A stretch of 64,000 bases of DNA from Brasenia schreberi (GCA_036023115.1 JAYKKT010000059.1:8257001-8321000), one strand, 5' to 3'; numbered from the stretch's first letter, positions 1 to 11,310 are shown. The notes: generated by a model not told the origin, from the letters alone. Made by a program: numbers and translations.

Positions 1-319
1 GAGTCGACCGGATCATTAGAGGAACAGAGGATCGAAACAGTGGCGCCAAGGCGGCCAGAGTCTAGCGAGGCGAGAATGCTTTGCTTGGTGTTATGATGTG
101 GTTTTGGGGATCTGGAAAAGGGTTTAGAGTGATGGGGCGTTCCGCGGAGGCCGGCGTGTTGCAGAAGACGGTTAAGGAGGGAGGCCGTGGCAGTTACCGT
201 TACAACCATCAAAAGGCAAGGCGGTGGTTAGGACCCGGTTCCTATACTGTACCAAGGCTACGGGTCAATGGGTCGCCCATATGAGTCTAGGACTATAGTA
301 CCAGTACGCGACCTGATAC
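1..319. other. Unassigned, relatively GC-rich stretch
   Basis: This first ~300 bases are richer in G and C than the surroundings and contain short open frames, but none resembles a family I recognise. They could be the edge of an element or gene lying mostly outside the window. No splice sites or repeat partner elsewhere in the window were found. Confidence 0.3.
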
Positions 320-735
320 GAATCAAACAAGCCCTAAGGTAAGAACCGTTTTCAAGTAGTGTTCCATCTATTACGTATTAATCAACATTCGATTGATTGG
401 TTCAAGGTTAAGGTTATCAACAAACAAGATTTGTCCAAGTCACTTTTTTCTTTGTGAGTATCGGGAATACCCCCATTCATAGGTCCGAGATCCACATCTA
501 TGAATTGAAAGGTCTGAATGATCAGCTCTGCAATCAGTTGTTAGAATCAATAAGACTTAGTCGTTCTTTTGATAAAATTGAAACAAATGCGTATTGGATG
601 ATCATGATACTTCCCAAAGATCGAAATTCTTGATCAATGGTTGAACAATATCAGTCTTTTTGTTCAATAAGATACCAAAGTGGATGATTGACTCACTCCA
701 TACTAGGAATAATCGCACGAAATTCTTATACGTTT
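320..735 (+). pseudogene. ycf2: Nuclear plastid DNA fragment: decayed ycf2
   Basis: Translating from about 450 with frame changes gives the conserved plastid Ycf2 segment: the run [12 protein letters not shown], then [12 protein letters not shown], then after frame breaks FLINGTIS-like and FNKI residues, then [14 protein letters not shown] at about 686-730. In chloroplasts these lie close together in one uninterrupted frame of the very large ycf2 gene, which encodes a subunit of a plastid-envelope AAA-ATPase motor. Here the frame is broken by several indels and stops and the flanks are not plastid-like, so this is a non-functional nuclear insertion (NUPT). The match is strongest at 450-730; the part from 320 to 450 is probably also ycf2 but less certain. 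Identification rests on recalled plant ycf2 sequence. Confidence 0.82.
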
Positions 736-1714
736 GCTTCTATGTTTTTACATTGCCATTGCCATTTTGTAATATAAACTTGGAAGTTGGAGTAGATATG
801 ATCATATGATATACAACTTTATGAAGGGATCCATATGTTACTTTCATATTATTCAAATTATCAGGAAAGCTCCAAGATAAGAAAAAAAGAAAAGATTTTA
901 ACTATGTTTGAAAACGAAATCACCATATTAGAATATGATAGCTTAAGAAGGCTTCCGTATTCCTATTGTTGGCACTAAAATACCGAAGTGGGAATACATT
1001 ATGGACATGCATGCTAGGAGGAATGCTTGTCATAATTTCTTTATTTCGCACTTGTTAGATGCCCAAACTTAACATGACAAAACCTTCCATAATTTCACTC
1101 AGAAAAGATCTCCCAAAACACATAGATCCTCCCTCCTTGGGTATATATCGATTTCCCGATGCTTAAGGTAGACATTGGCTGGTTTGGAAACGACTTGACG
1201 ATTTTAACCGAAAATGAATTGAGCTGAAAATCAAATAGAACCGATGAAACCAGACTTAGAACCAGGCTCAGAATCAAGGGCCACTCACATTTTGTGGAAT
1301 TGGACCCGACCCGAAAGTAACGATGGTTTCAAATGGTATTCTTTTAAATGCTTGCCTTTAAAATTTTATTTTTTAATGTTTTTACCAATTTGAGATGATT
1401 TGGATCTCAAATTGTCAAAGTTCTGAAACCGTAATCAAAACCGGCCAAGGCCAATTCGATTACAATTTCAGATTATGAGATAACCATAACTGGTCATATC
1501 TACCTTACGGGTTTCTTTCTTTACTTGTAGACTATCACTAAGTTGGTGACCCTTTCTGAGAGTTCCCACGTTCACTCAAAGCCGTTTCTTAGCAATCACT
1601 TGGGCTGGGTTTCTCACCTCACTTCACCTGCTATTGTTTTAAAAACCTCCTCACTTGTATTGGGATTTTAACCGGCACTTGGTCCATGATAAATTAAATA
1701 AGACTTCGTCGATG
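736..1714. other. Intergenic, nothing identified
   Basis: AT-rich sequence with no credible gene. The part from about 1180 to 1480 has many short GAACC/GGTTT words, a texture that recurs at several places in the window (13.2, 17.5, 51.9, 57.1, 60.5 kb) and probably marks decayed copies of one non-autonomous element family. Confidence 0.4.
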
Positions 1715-2160
1715 TCCTAGTTTTTTATTTTTAATTTTAGTTGAGAAATCAATCTAAAAACAATCAAAACAAACTAAAAAATAGAAAAATAAATTAAATC
1801 AATAGCATAAATCGATAAATTTCTCTTTAAATAGACCATTTTATCACATTTTCTTCGTTTTTCGTTCTTTTGATTCTTCCTCCTGATGAAAGATCAATAG
1901 GAGAGATGGGGGTTGGGCATGTCTCTCCAAAGAGAGAGATGTGGATGAGGCGTTGGGAGAGACACATGTTAAACACGTCTCTTTCGTTGAGATGCTCAAG
2001 TTTTTCATTTTCAATTTCGGTTGAGAAACTTGTAAAAAATCAATCAAAACAACTAAAAAACATAAAAACAAACAAATCAACAACATAAATTGAATAAATC
2101 GACCAATCCTCTTTTGAATCGATCATTTTTATTACTTTTTTCATTTTTTATTATTTTTTC
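1715..2160. repeat. Diverged direct repeat pair (~150 bp each)
   Basis: Bases 1715-1866 and 1993-2160 share the same order of words: a T-rich run, TTGAGAAA, CAATCAAAACAAACTAAAAAA, AAATCAA.A.CATAAAT, ATCGA, CTCTTT.AAT and a final ATTTTC/TTTTTCATTTTT tract. They are a local duplication separated by about 130 bp, lying 450-900 bp upstream of the YIP4-like start codon. Confidence 0.6.
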
Positions 2161-2390
2161 ATTTTTTGATGGATTTCAATATGTTAGTAGGTGATTGGAA
2201 TGAGTTTGGGCCGAAGAGTGGGTACGTGTCTTTTTGGTTTAGGGGTATTTTCGTAAGTATAAAAATTAATCAGGAGTATTTTGGAAAAAGCCAGAAAAAA
2301 TGTATAGTAAAAAGGGTGTACGCATATCAATCGTGTTAAACAAACTACTCGTTTCGTATCCCGTATCCGTGTGACTGAATAACCTTCAAA

Positions 2391-2420
2391 TTCTCTCTCT
2401 CTCTCGCTCTGTGTGTGTGT
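2391..2420 (+). repeat. CT/GT tract in presumed 5' leader of YIP4-like gene
   Basis: A pyrimidine-rich (CT)n run followed by (GT)n lies about 200 bp upstream of the start codon. CT-rich runs are common in plant 5' UTRs and core promoters. No clear TATA box was seen just upstream. Confidence 0.45.
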
Positions 2421-2619
2421 ACGAACGGGAAGAAAAAATTAAGGTTGGTTCGAAGAAATGACGTTTCAGCTTCTCAGATCTGGAATGGCTAGTAACTGAG
2501 GCGCAGAGAGTATCCCTCTACGTTCCTTCGCGAGAATTAGGGTTTCATTGCCGTCTCGTCTCCACTAATCCGTCTATCTGCTGGTAATTGTTACGGTTTT
2601 GCGACGAGAAGGAGCGGAG

Positions 2620-5600
2620 ATGTCGCACAACGACACCATCCCTCTCCACCCCTCTTCCCAATCTGACATCGACGAGATCGAGAATCTGATCAACGAGACT
2701 GTCCAATCGGCCGCTCTCCACGGATCCGCCCCCGTTTTGCCCGCCAGACAACCGAGTCCGCCCAGGGTTTCGATTCCAGTCTCATCATCGCCGTTCATCC
2801 CGTCGTCGGTTCCCCAGACGTTCCAGAAACCCGTCCCTCCGGTTCTGCCGCCGTCAGCGAAGCCCAATGCGAATGTGAATTCAGGTCAGAGCATTGCTGC
2901 GGGTGCGTTTGGATCGGCGCCGAACACGTTGACGGAGCCCGTGTGGGACACGGTAAAGCGGGATCTGTTGAGAATTGTAAGCAACTTGAAGCTTGTGGTG
3001 TTCCCCAATCCGAATCGTGAAGATCCGGGGAAGGCATTGAGGGATTGGGACCTTTGGGGGCCTTTTTTCTTCATTGTCTTTCTCGGTCTCACTTTATCGT
3101 GGTCTGCATCAGTGAAAAAGGTTGGATTTTTTAGCTGATTATTGCATTCGATGCGTTTGCACCAATTGCTTTTCTCTCGCGTTGTTAACTGCATCATGCT
3201 ATTTGGCGTGAATAATTGTCGATCATCAAAGGTTGATGTTGCACAAATCAATATTACCGAGTCGTCGAGACGAATGTCTATCTTCAACAATGATTGACAA
3301 GAGCGGAAGCATACACAAAACGAATCAATAAGGAGTGCAAGACTGCATAATTTATTCATGGAATGAGGTCTTATTTATAGACACTTTACAAGAGGCAAGT
3401 AAGTAGCAAGAAGCAAGAAAGAAAATGGGCTGAACTAGTGCTGGTCGGCGAGCACTAGCCGTTGGGTAGCTCCAACGGCTACTAGCCGTTGGGGCTTCCC
3501 AACGGTATTACATTAACACCCCTCCTCAAACTTACGGGGTATACACTGAAAGTTTGTCTAATAAAAACTGAAATCGAGAAGCTGAAAGAGATTTGGTGAA
3601 AAAGTATGCGAGCTGCATCTCAGATGTGACATAACAAAGTGAGATCTTCTTATTTAGACACTCTTCTCGAACAAAGTGACAGTCCATCTCGATGTGCTTC
3701 GTCCTCTCATGAAAAGTGTTATTGGAGGCAATGTACATGGCACTTTCGTTGTCACAATACATGATGGCGGGGTGTTTGACCTGAACGCCCATGTCTGCTA
3801 GAAGGGCTGTGATCCAAGAAATCTCCATCACAGCTGTAGCCATAGCTCGATATTCAGCTTCTGTGGATGAGAGGGACACCTTCTGTTGCTTTTTACACTT
3901 CCAAGAAACAAGAGATTCACCTAAAAACACACAAAAACTAGTGGTAGAGTGTCTATTGTTGACATCTCCATCCCAATCAGCATCCGTATATATAGATAAA
4001 TCAAAAGATGAAGAGGAAGTTAAGAGGACCCCCTTGTGAGCAGTGTTTCTAATATATCGAATAATTCGCAAAACAGCACTCATATGGACAGAAGTAGGTG
4101 CCTGTTGAAATTGACTGGCTGTGTGTACTGCATGAGAAATGTCTGGTCTAGTAATGGTGAGATAAGTGAGTACACCTATAAGCTGTCGATAAGGGGTGGG
4201 ATCTTCTAATTTCTCACCATCTGTGGAACGCAGTTTGGTGCCTAGGACTTCGGGTGTGTCAACAACCTTAGTATCTGTAATCCCAGATCTTTCAACAATA
4301 TCGTTAGCAAATTTGGTTTGAGACATAAAGTATCCACAACTATTTTTGGTTATCTCAATACCCAAAAAGTAATTCAGCAAACCCAAGTCTTTCATATCAA
4401 ATTCGTGATGCAGATTAAGTTTAACTTCAGCAATTCCCACTTCATCACTTCCTGTGATGATCATGTCATCCACATACAAAAGCAAGATAACAATACCAGA
4501 TTGTGTTTTGCGTACAAATAATGCAGTATCAGTATAGCAAGTCACAAAATTATGCAAATGCATGAATTTTTCAAATCGATCAAACCAAGCTTTTGGAGCT
4601 TGTTTCAGACCGTACAAGGCTTTTCGTAATTTAAGAGCATGACCAGGAGGGAGAGTAATGCCATGAGGAGGACTCATGAAGACTTCTTCATTCAAGTAAC
4701 CGTTCAAAAAAGCATTCTTGACATCAAGTTGGTATATATTCCATTTTTTGATTGCACTAATGGTAATGAGAATTCTAATCGTGGTCATTCTAGCTACTGG
4801 GGCAAACGTTTCATCATAGTCAATTCCATATTCTTGGGCATAACCTTTAGCAACTAATCTAGCCTTGTATCTCTCAATGTGCCCGTTGCTGTGAGTTTTG
4901 ATTTTATATACCCATCGACATCCAATGACTTTCTTATCTTTAGGCAGGGGTGCAACTATCCATGTCTGAGCCTTGTCTAGGGCGTTGAGTTCATCTTTCA
5001 TAGCATCTTCCCATTCTGGAATACCTATAGCTTGATGATAGAACCTAGGTTCCTTTACTTGACGAAGGGTGGCAATTAAATTTCTTCGTTGTGGTTCAAA
5101 AGATTCATATGACACAAATCGCTGAGGTGGTCTTGAAACCCTGGGTTCTAAGCTTGTAATATCAGGTTCAGTGTGGGCGTAATGGGTTGTTCTAGGTCGT
5201 TTGGGATAATTTGAGGGAAAGGGTTCAACAATTGACCGAGTATCAACAGTGGTGTGTGAAATATCATTGTTTTCAATATGATCTTCTTGAATGTCTTGAT
5301 GATCTACTGAGTCACAATCATTATCTTCTTCTAACTCAAAAATATCTTTAGGAATGAAAGGTTCCGAATTTTCCAAGGATTTGGACTCATAATAAATGTC
5401 ATTCTCAAAGAATTTCACATCCTTGGACACATACAATTTGTCTTCTATAGGATCAAAACACCTATACCCTTTTTTGTCAATGCCATAACCAAGGAAGACA
5501 CATTCAATAGCTCTAGGTGACAATTTGTCATTCTTGTCTGTATACACAAAACATCTATATCCAAAAACCCTAAGTCTTTCATAATATGGAGGGATGTTAT

Positions 5601-8600
5601 ACAATTTTTTGAAAGGTGAAGTATTCTCAAGGTTAGATGAAGGCATTCTATTTATAAGATATATGGCGGTAAGAGTAGCTTCGGCCCATAAGAATTTAGG
5701 AACCTTACTAGCAATTAACATAGTTCTGCAAGTTTCAATAATATGCCTATGTTTTCGTTCTGCTAGACCATTTTGTTGAGGTGTTTTAGTGCATGATTTT
5801 TGGTGAATAATACCATTAGTTTCAATAAATTTATGGAATTCATTAGACATGTACTCTCCTCCCGAATCGGATCTAAAGATTTTAATGGTTGCTCCAAATT
5901 GGTTTTTGATCATGTTACAAAATACTACAAATTTTTCAAATACTTCGGATTTGTGTTTTAAAAGATATATCCATGTAAATCGAGTAAAGTCATCCACAAA
6001 AATCACATAGTATTGCAATCCTCCTTTAGAAACAATGGGCGCGGGGCCCCAAACATCCGAATGTATTAAATCAAAAGCTTTCTTTGGTACATAATTTCTT
6101 TCTCCAAATGGAAGATGATGCATTTTTCCAAGAAGACAATCTTTACATTCAAAATTTTTCTCTCTAATGCTTTTCATCAAAGGAATGTTACATATCTTTT
6201 GAGAGTCCAAGTGTCCAAGTCTTTTATGCCATAGTGTAGCATCTTGAGTTATGTTATAAAAACCTGAATTTGGCATAACAAGATAGTCCATTTTGTATAG
6301 TCCACTTTCTCTATGGCCTTGACCAATCACCTTCTTCGATAGGTGATCCTGCACCACACAATGTTGGGATGAGAAAGTGACTATACAGTTGTTATCACAT
6401 ATTTGAGCAACCGAAAGTAGATTTAAATTTAGTTTAGGTATAAAACTTACATTTTGAATTTTAAAGTTTTGTTTTTCAAGGTTTCCTAATTTTTTGATTT
6501 GGAGTTTTGTTCCATCAGCCGTAAACACATGCTTTCCAATGGTTTCACAAGAATTAACCAAAGAATCTTCACTATGTGTCATATGAAAAGATGCACCGGA
6601 ATCTAAAAACCAAGACATACCTTGCGAAGTAGATAGAGCATTCTCGGAGATGCTTGCTTTTTCTTTAAAAATTTCTTCTATGTACGCTTTTATGTTGTTG
6701 GGTAAGACACCCCCTTCTTCCACGGTTCCCACGTTTCCACCCCTTTTTCGGAGTAGAGGACAAGTGGTTTTAATGTGTCTACTTTCCTTACAATAATGGC
6801 AAATTGTATCCTTGTTAGGCCATGGTCCCGTGGGCTTCTTGAATGTGCCTTCATTGTTCTTGGCATGTGGAGGCTTGTAAGTCTTCAAATTTGCTTCGGG
6901 TCTTAATGCGGCAAGTACGGCTTCTTTTGCAACATGCATGTTTTTCAATCTTGTTTCCTCCATAACAAGATCGGCAAGAAAGGTATCCCCTCTAGGTCTA
7001 GGTTTCCTATGTATAAGGCTTGATCTAATGTTTTCAAATTCGTCTCTTAGACCACGCATAAACAAGAAAAAATATTGATTTTCCAAAAATTCTTGAAATT
7101 CGTCTAGTTATTGAAGTTTTCCAAATTTGTCAAAACTCCTTAATTGAGTCCAAAGTTCCGAAAATGCATTGTGATAATCCCTAATGCTTAGGTTCTCTTG
7201 TTTGAGCATAATCATTCTTTCCATAAGATCAATTTGAAAGACAAAATCATCTTGAGAATGAAGCTTTTTCAAATATTCCAAAGTTTCAAACGCATTTTCA
7301 AAAGCATTAATCCGATTTCTAAGTTTTTCATCCACGTTTTGACAAATGATCCATGTGATTTTTGCATTCATTTTTTCCCACAATTTCAAATCGGTTTTGA
7401 ATTTCTCATGTGCTGTGATGATTTCATCATCATCTAAGCCATCAATGTCCAAAATTGGTTCTTTTATAGTCCCATCAATGTAATCCCAAAAATCTTTTGA
7501 TAAAAAATATTTTTTCATTGTTCTAGCCCAACTTTGATAACTTTTTGGGTCTAGAATACATCTAAACGACTCATTTTTGCCTTCCATTTATGCAAAAAAT
7601 GAATATTTAGGACTAACCTCAAGTTTGATGCAAATCTTCAATTTTTACACTTTCGGCATGCTTCCCGATGCACTCGTTTTCTTCAATCCGAGGCTCTGAT
7701 ACCATATGAATAATTGTCGATCATCAAAGGTTGATGTTGCACAAATCAATATTACCGAGTCGCCGAGAGTCAAATGACATTCACTGACGAATGTCTATCT
7801 TCAAGAATGATTGAAAAGAGCGGAAGCATACACAAAACGAATCAAGAAGCAGTGCAAGACTGCATAATTTATTCATGGAATGAGGTCTTATTTATAGACA
7901 CTTTACAAGAGGCAAGTAAGTAGCAAGAAGCAAGAAAGAAAATGGGCTGAACTAGTGCTGGTCGGCCAGCACTAGTCGTTGGGATCCAACGGCTAGTTGC
8001 TGGCTGGGCCAGCACTAGCCGTTGGGGCTTCCCAACGGTATTACATTAACAATTCTAATCCCGAGATTGCTTTTAACAATTAGTTTCATCTTGAGGAAAG
8101 CTTTCTAACTTTGGTCCTCCTTACATTGAGCAGGTTTCACTATAGATCAAGAAACTGTTAGCTTAGATTCTTGATAATTGCTCCTTTTAATGATCTTGGA
8201 CTTTCAATCTATATTTTACATGATTTCAGACATATAGAATTCATATTTACAGCAATTCTGACCATATTATTAGGTTTTGTATTGTTATAAGATCAGCGCT
8301 TAGATTTGGTTCTTCAAGATCTTGTACTCGGACAGTTGCTGAGCCACTTTACGCTCACCGGCTTATCTGGTTGAATCTTGCAACGGCATAGCATGGATTT
8401 TATGTATCTTAGTGATAGCATGATCTAGTGCAGAATTTGGCAAGAATAGGTTCTATAATCACACGGTATGTGATGCCGCGTTTTAGATAAAAGCTTTTGG
8501 ATGGAGACCTAAGAAGCAACACAGTAATACATAAATGGAACCATGACTAGTTTGACTAAGATTTCTTAATAGTCGTGCCCTTTCAATCAATATTTTACAT

Positions 8601-10428
8601 GATTTAAGATATGTAGAATTCGTACTTACAGCAATTTTGACCATAATATTAGGTTTTGCATTGTTATAAGATCAGGGTTTAGATTTTGTTCTTCAAGAGC
8701 ATGTACTTGAACAGTTGCTGAGCCACTTTACGCTCACCTGCTTATCTGGTTGAGTCTTGGAATACGTATTTTAATGATAACATGATCTAGTCCAGAGTTT
8801 GGCGAGAATAGGTTCTTTCATCACAAGGTATGTGATGTCATGTTTTAGATAAAAGCTTTTCGATGCAGACCTAAGAAGCAACACAGTAATACATAAATCA
8901 AACTATGAGTAGTTTGACTACGAGACATTGAATAAAAGGTTGTATAGAATGGAGAATGACAGTGAAGAAGGAGAACAGGAATCAAAGTGAAAAGGGATTT
9001 AATTATTTAAACGAGGAATGAAATAAATTTAGTGAGAAGTAAATCAGCAAAGGTTTTAAAAATCAATATATAATGGAAAACAAATGTGTATCATGTCCTT
9101 GTAACTAAAAGTCTAAAATGTTCTTACTGCTATGCACTTCAAGAATTATGATCTTCAAAGAACCATTAGTTGTTAGATCATAGATGTACTCCTGAAGCAC
9201 CCTTTTGTGGATAGCTGCAAGCACAGGGTACTTATTTGAGGTTATAGTTGGATTTATCCAATGCTCAGACTTGATGTTGACTGCTTTTTTGCACTTGGGA
9301 GTTGGGACAATATATGTTCAAGACCAACTGGTGGAGCACAACATGCTGTTGTACTAGTTGAGTTAGATATTCAACAGACAGCTTACTCTTTGTTTCTTTA
9401 AATTGATATGCATCTGTGTGGCTAGAAACATCTAACAACATCAACATTAAGTCTTACCTTGTGACTTCTTGTAAGTGGAAAGGAGGTAGCTTGACACTGT
9501 TTAATGCTCATGCAAAATGGTTTTTCAGCTACCTATTATTATGGACTTATCTGATCAGATCCATGGAAGCTTAGAGAAGTTGACACGTATTTCAGAATTT
9601 AACTAGTCAGTATCGTCTCATATTGGATTTCAAATGATAAAGGCCCTATATCGTATTAGGTCATTGAATCAGCATGTATTGTATGATGTGGGATCGTATC
9701 GTATGATACAGGCTTTACAGAACGAGCAATACGCTCTGTGTGAACTGAATCATGTAATTTTTCATATTTTGAGGCTTTTAAAGCCCTTCTTTCTTCGTAT
9801 CTCTCCCATACAGGCTATTGATTCTGATGGGTGGATCCCAGGCCATTCAATATCTGAAAAGAGACTTGCCATGTTGCTCCCATGAAGTCAGTCGGGTTTT
9901 CTTGTTTGTAAATGAAATAAGCCTTATGTTCTTATTCTTCTTTCTCTTGGCAGTCTGAGGTATTTGCCGTTGCTTTTGGGATCCTTGCAGTGGGCGCTGT
10001 TATTTTAACACTTAATGTGCTTCTTCTGGTGAGTTATACTGCTGTTAAACGTTTCTGAATTCATTCAGCCTTTTCTTGTTCCCCTTTTTGATGTTCTCTC
10101 CTGTTATAACCACCGGCCTAGAAATTATGTTTCTTATTCCGGTAACTGATTCGGTTTGTCATTTCAGGGTGGTCATATCATCTTTTTTCAAAGTCTGAGC
10201 CTTCTGGGCTACTGCCTGTTCCCTTTGGATGTTGGTGCTCTTCTTTGCATGATAAAAGACAATGTGATACTTAAAATAGTCATCGTGTCAATAACACTGG
10301 CATGGAGCTCATGGGCTGCGTATCCCTTCATGAGCGTGTCTGTTTCACCAAGAAGAAAAGCCCTTGCCTTGTACCCGGTCTTCCTCATGTACATCTCTGT
10401 CGGTTTCCTTATCATTGCTATAGATTAA
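2620..10428 (+). CDS. YIP4: YIP4-like Yip1-domain Golgi/TGN membrane protein (3 exons)
   Basis: Exons: 2620-3120, 9954-10028, 10168-10428; all introns are GT-AG and the frame is unbroken, giving 278 aa, close to the ~280 aa of Arabidopsis YIP4a/b. The N-terminus [20 protein letters not shown] is the YIP4/YIPF6 signature, followed by a proline-rich cytosolic stretch and the conserved [12 protein letters not shown] and [14 protein letters not shown] motifs. Five hydrophobic segments follow: about residues 147-165, 170-192, 197-222, 228-250 and 258-277, ending FLIIAID. An open frame extends to 2599 but begins with TTG; the first ATG is 2620. In Arabidopsis YIP4 proteins work with ECHIDNA at the trans-Golgi network in secretion of cell-wall polysaccharides; the same role here is inferred. 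Intron 1 is 6.8 kb because it holds an antisense copia element; splicing should remove it if the long intron is tolerated. Confidence 0.95.
3209..3518 (-). repeat. 3' LTR of copia element 1
   Basis: 310 bp. It matches the right LTR with only a handful of substitutions but lacks about 19 bp after position 3270 and about 17 bp near 3465. The missing pieces lie between short repeated words, as expected for replication slippage or illegitimate recombination. Confidence 0.9.
3532..7587 (-). pseudogene. Copia gag-pol polyprotein interrupted by one in-frame stop
   Basis: Reading leftward from the ATG at 7587, the frame stays open to the stop at 3532-3534 except for one TAA at 7108-7110; the parts on both sides are in the same frame (about 1350 codons in all). 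Order of domains: gag ([14 protein letters not shown] start), zinc knuckle [14 protein letters not shown], aspartic protease [14 protein letters not shown]-pre-integrase LWHKRLGHL, integrase core with DVWGPAP, SDSGGEY and [13 protein letters not shown], reverse transcriptase with [21 protein letters not shown] and LLLYVDDM, and RNase H with [18 protein letters not shown] and [11 protein letters not shown]. All catalytic motifs look intact. The stop falls within gag, so this copy cannot make a full polyprotein without readthrough, though its RNA could still be mobilised by another copy. Confidence 0.93.
7707..8051 (-). repeat. 5' LTR of copia element 1, with strong hairpins
   Basis: 345 bp. 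It contains a perfect inverted repeat at 7951-7976 (11-bp arms, ACTAGTGCTGG and its complement, 4-base loop) and a second one near its right end (CCGTTGGG/CCCAACGG around a GCTT loop). In the partner LTR the first hairpin carries one mismatch. Confidence 0.9.
8201..8923. repeat. Tandem duplication (~350 bp x 2) in YIP4 intron 1
   Basis: Copy A spans 8201-8562 and copy B 8580-8923. They share long runs such as TTGCTGAGCCACTTTACGCT, TAGATAAAAGCTTTT and AAGCAACACAGTAATACATAA. Copy B lacks about 20 bp after the shared CTTATCTGGTTGA word. No open frame or TE signature was seen, so this looks like a simple segmental duplication of intron sequence. Confidence 0.85.
8924..9953. other. Remaining intron 1 sequence of the YIP4-like gene
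   Basis: No gene or clear element. Bases 9610-9740 contain TATCGTATTAGG, ATCGTATCGTATGATAC and similar words, reminiscent of the CGTATCG-rich ends of the hAT family seen at 28, 37 and 43-44 kb; this could be a decayed end fragment. The branch/acceptor region before exon 2 is pyrimidine-rich and ends GGCAG at 9953. Confidence 0.4.
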
Positions 10429-11159
10429 CAGGCAGTTGACAAACTGCAGGACTTGATCACCGTGACCGAAGGCAGCAAAAGGTTTCAGTTGTCGAAGGTA
10501 AAACCTCAATAGGCACATAGATCATTGAACCACGGCAAGAGGTTTTCGATATATTGTGTCTATTTGTTGCATGATTGGCCCTGATGGTTGAAGTTGTTAT
10601 TGCTTTTGTCATATAGTCTGTTCGATCGCAGTGTGCTTCTATTGTAGTTATAAGCATTGATGTAGAGTAATTGTAGTAAGTGCTTGTTAACGACAGGTAG
10701 CAAACAAAAGTGGTCTCCAATGTTAATTCTTGTACGTTTGCTTTTCACTAATGCTGCAACTGTAATGCTTCAAACAATCTGCTCCACGGTTCTATGTTTT
10801 CAGCTGTGTCCTCGCATAGAAATCTGAAACGTTCTCTTAATAGATTCTTTATTGAGAAGTTCGGATGGGTCTTCATGTGGGTTCTGTCTTAACTCACTGG
10901 TCGAAATACCAGTTGGTTTTGATATTTTGATTAGATCATTCACCGCACTGTGTGTGCTCCCTCATCAATCTGTGCCAAGTGCGCTGGTGCACCTAAAAGG
11001 TTTGGTTAACAATCATCTATGGGATGTTCAAAGTCTTCTCCTTAAGAATATAGGCGAACTGATCGAGGAGAGCATTTGAAGCTAAGTAGCACTGTTTTAA
11101 GGGCAAATAAGAGAAAATGTTCCCCGCGGGTGACAGCATTGGTTCGTTAATGTTAAAAA
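10429..11159. other. 3' UTR and downstream flank of YIP4-like gene
   Basis: No further coding sequence was recognised. The first few hundred bases are presumably 3' UTR; no single polyadenylation site can be chosen with confidence. Short open frames here have no family resemblance. Confidence 0.4.
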
Positions 11160-11310
11160 GGGCTGGAATTGCACCGAGAGCATTAGCTCAACGGTAGGGC
11201 GCGCTTTAGTGCCATTTCTGCTGGTGGGGAGTTCGACTCCCAGATGGATCATGTGTGAGGCTTCGGCCTCTTGTAACCAAAAAAATAAAAATAAAAAAGG
11301 GGCTGGAATT
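11160..11310 (+). mobile_element. tRNA-derived SINE with target site duplication
   Basis: The body (11171-11298) has an internal pol III promoter: a box A-like TTAGCTCAACGGTAGG and a box B-like GAGTTCGACTCCC. It ends in CTTGTAACC plus an A-rich tail. An 11-bp direct repeat, GGGCTGGAATT, flanks it at 11160-11170 and 11300-11310. The ends cannot pair as a tRNA acceptor stem, so it is a SINE rather than a tRNA gene. Confidence 0.85.

Larger units (their letters stand above)
3209..8051 (-). mobile_element. Ty1/copia LTR retrotransposon, nearly complete, antisense in YIP4 intron 1
   Basis: Two LTRs (3209-3518 and 7707-8051) bound the element; each starts TG and ends CA on the minus strand. Next to the right LTR is a primer-binding site at 7691-7704, TGGTATCAGAGC on the minus strand, complementary to the 3' end of initiator Met tRNA as in most plant copia elements. 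Next to the left LTR is a purine-rich polypurine tract at about 3519-3530. The gag-pol frame fills the interior in the order gag, protease, integrase, RT, RNase H, which defines copia. No matching 5-bp target duplication is visible (TGGCG on the left, ATTCT on the right). Confidence 0.95.

Noticed and set aside
2599..2619. Longer N-terminus of the YIP4-like protein
   Set aside because: The extension starts with TTG; the family's conserved MSH start is the ATG at 2620.
11171..11250. tRNA gene
   Set aside because: Boxes A and B are present, but the ends cannot form an acceptor stem and the unit has an A-rich tail and target duplication; it is a SINE.
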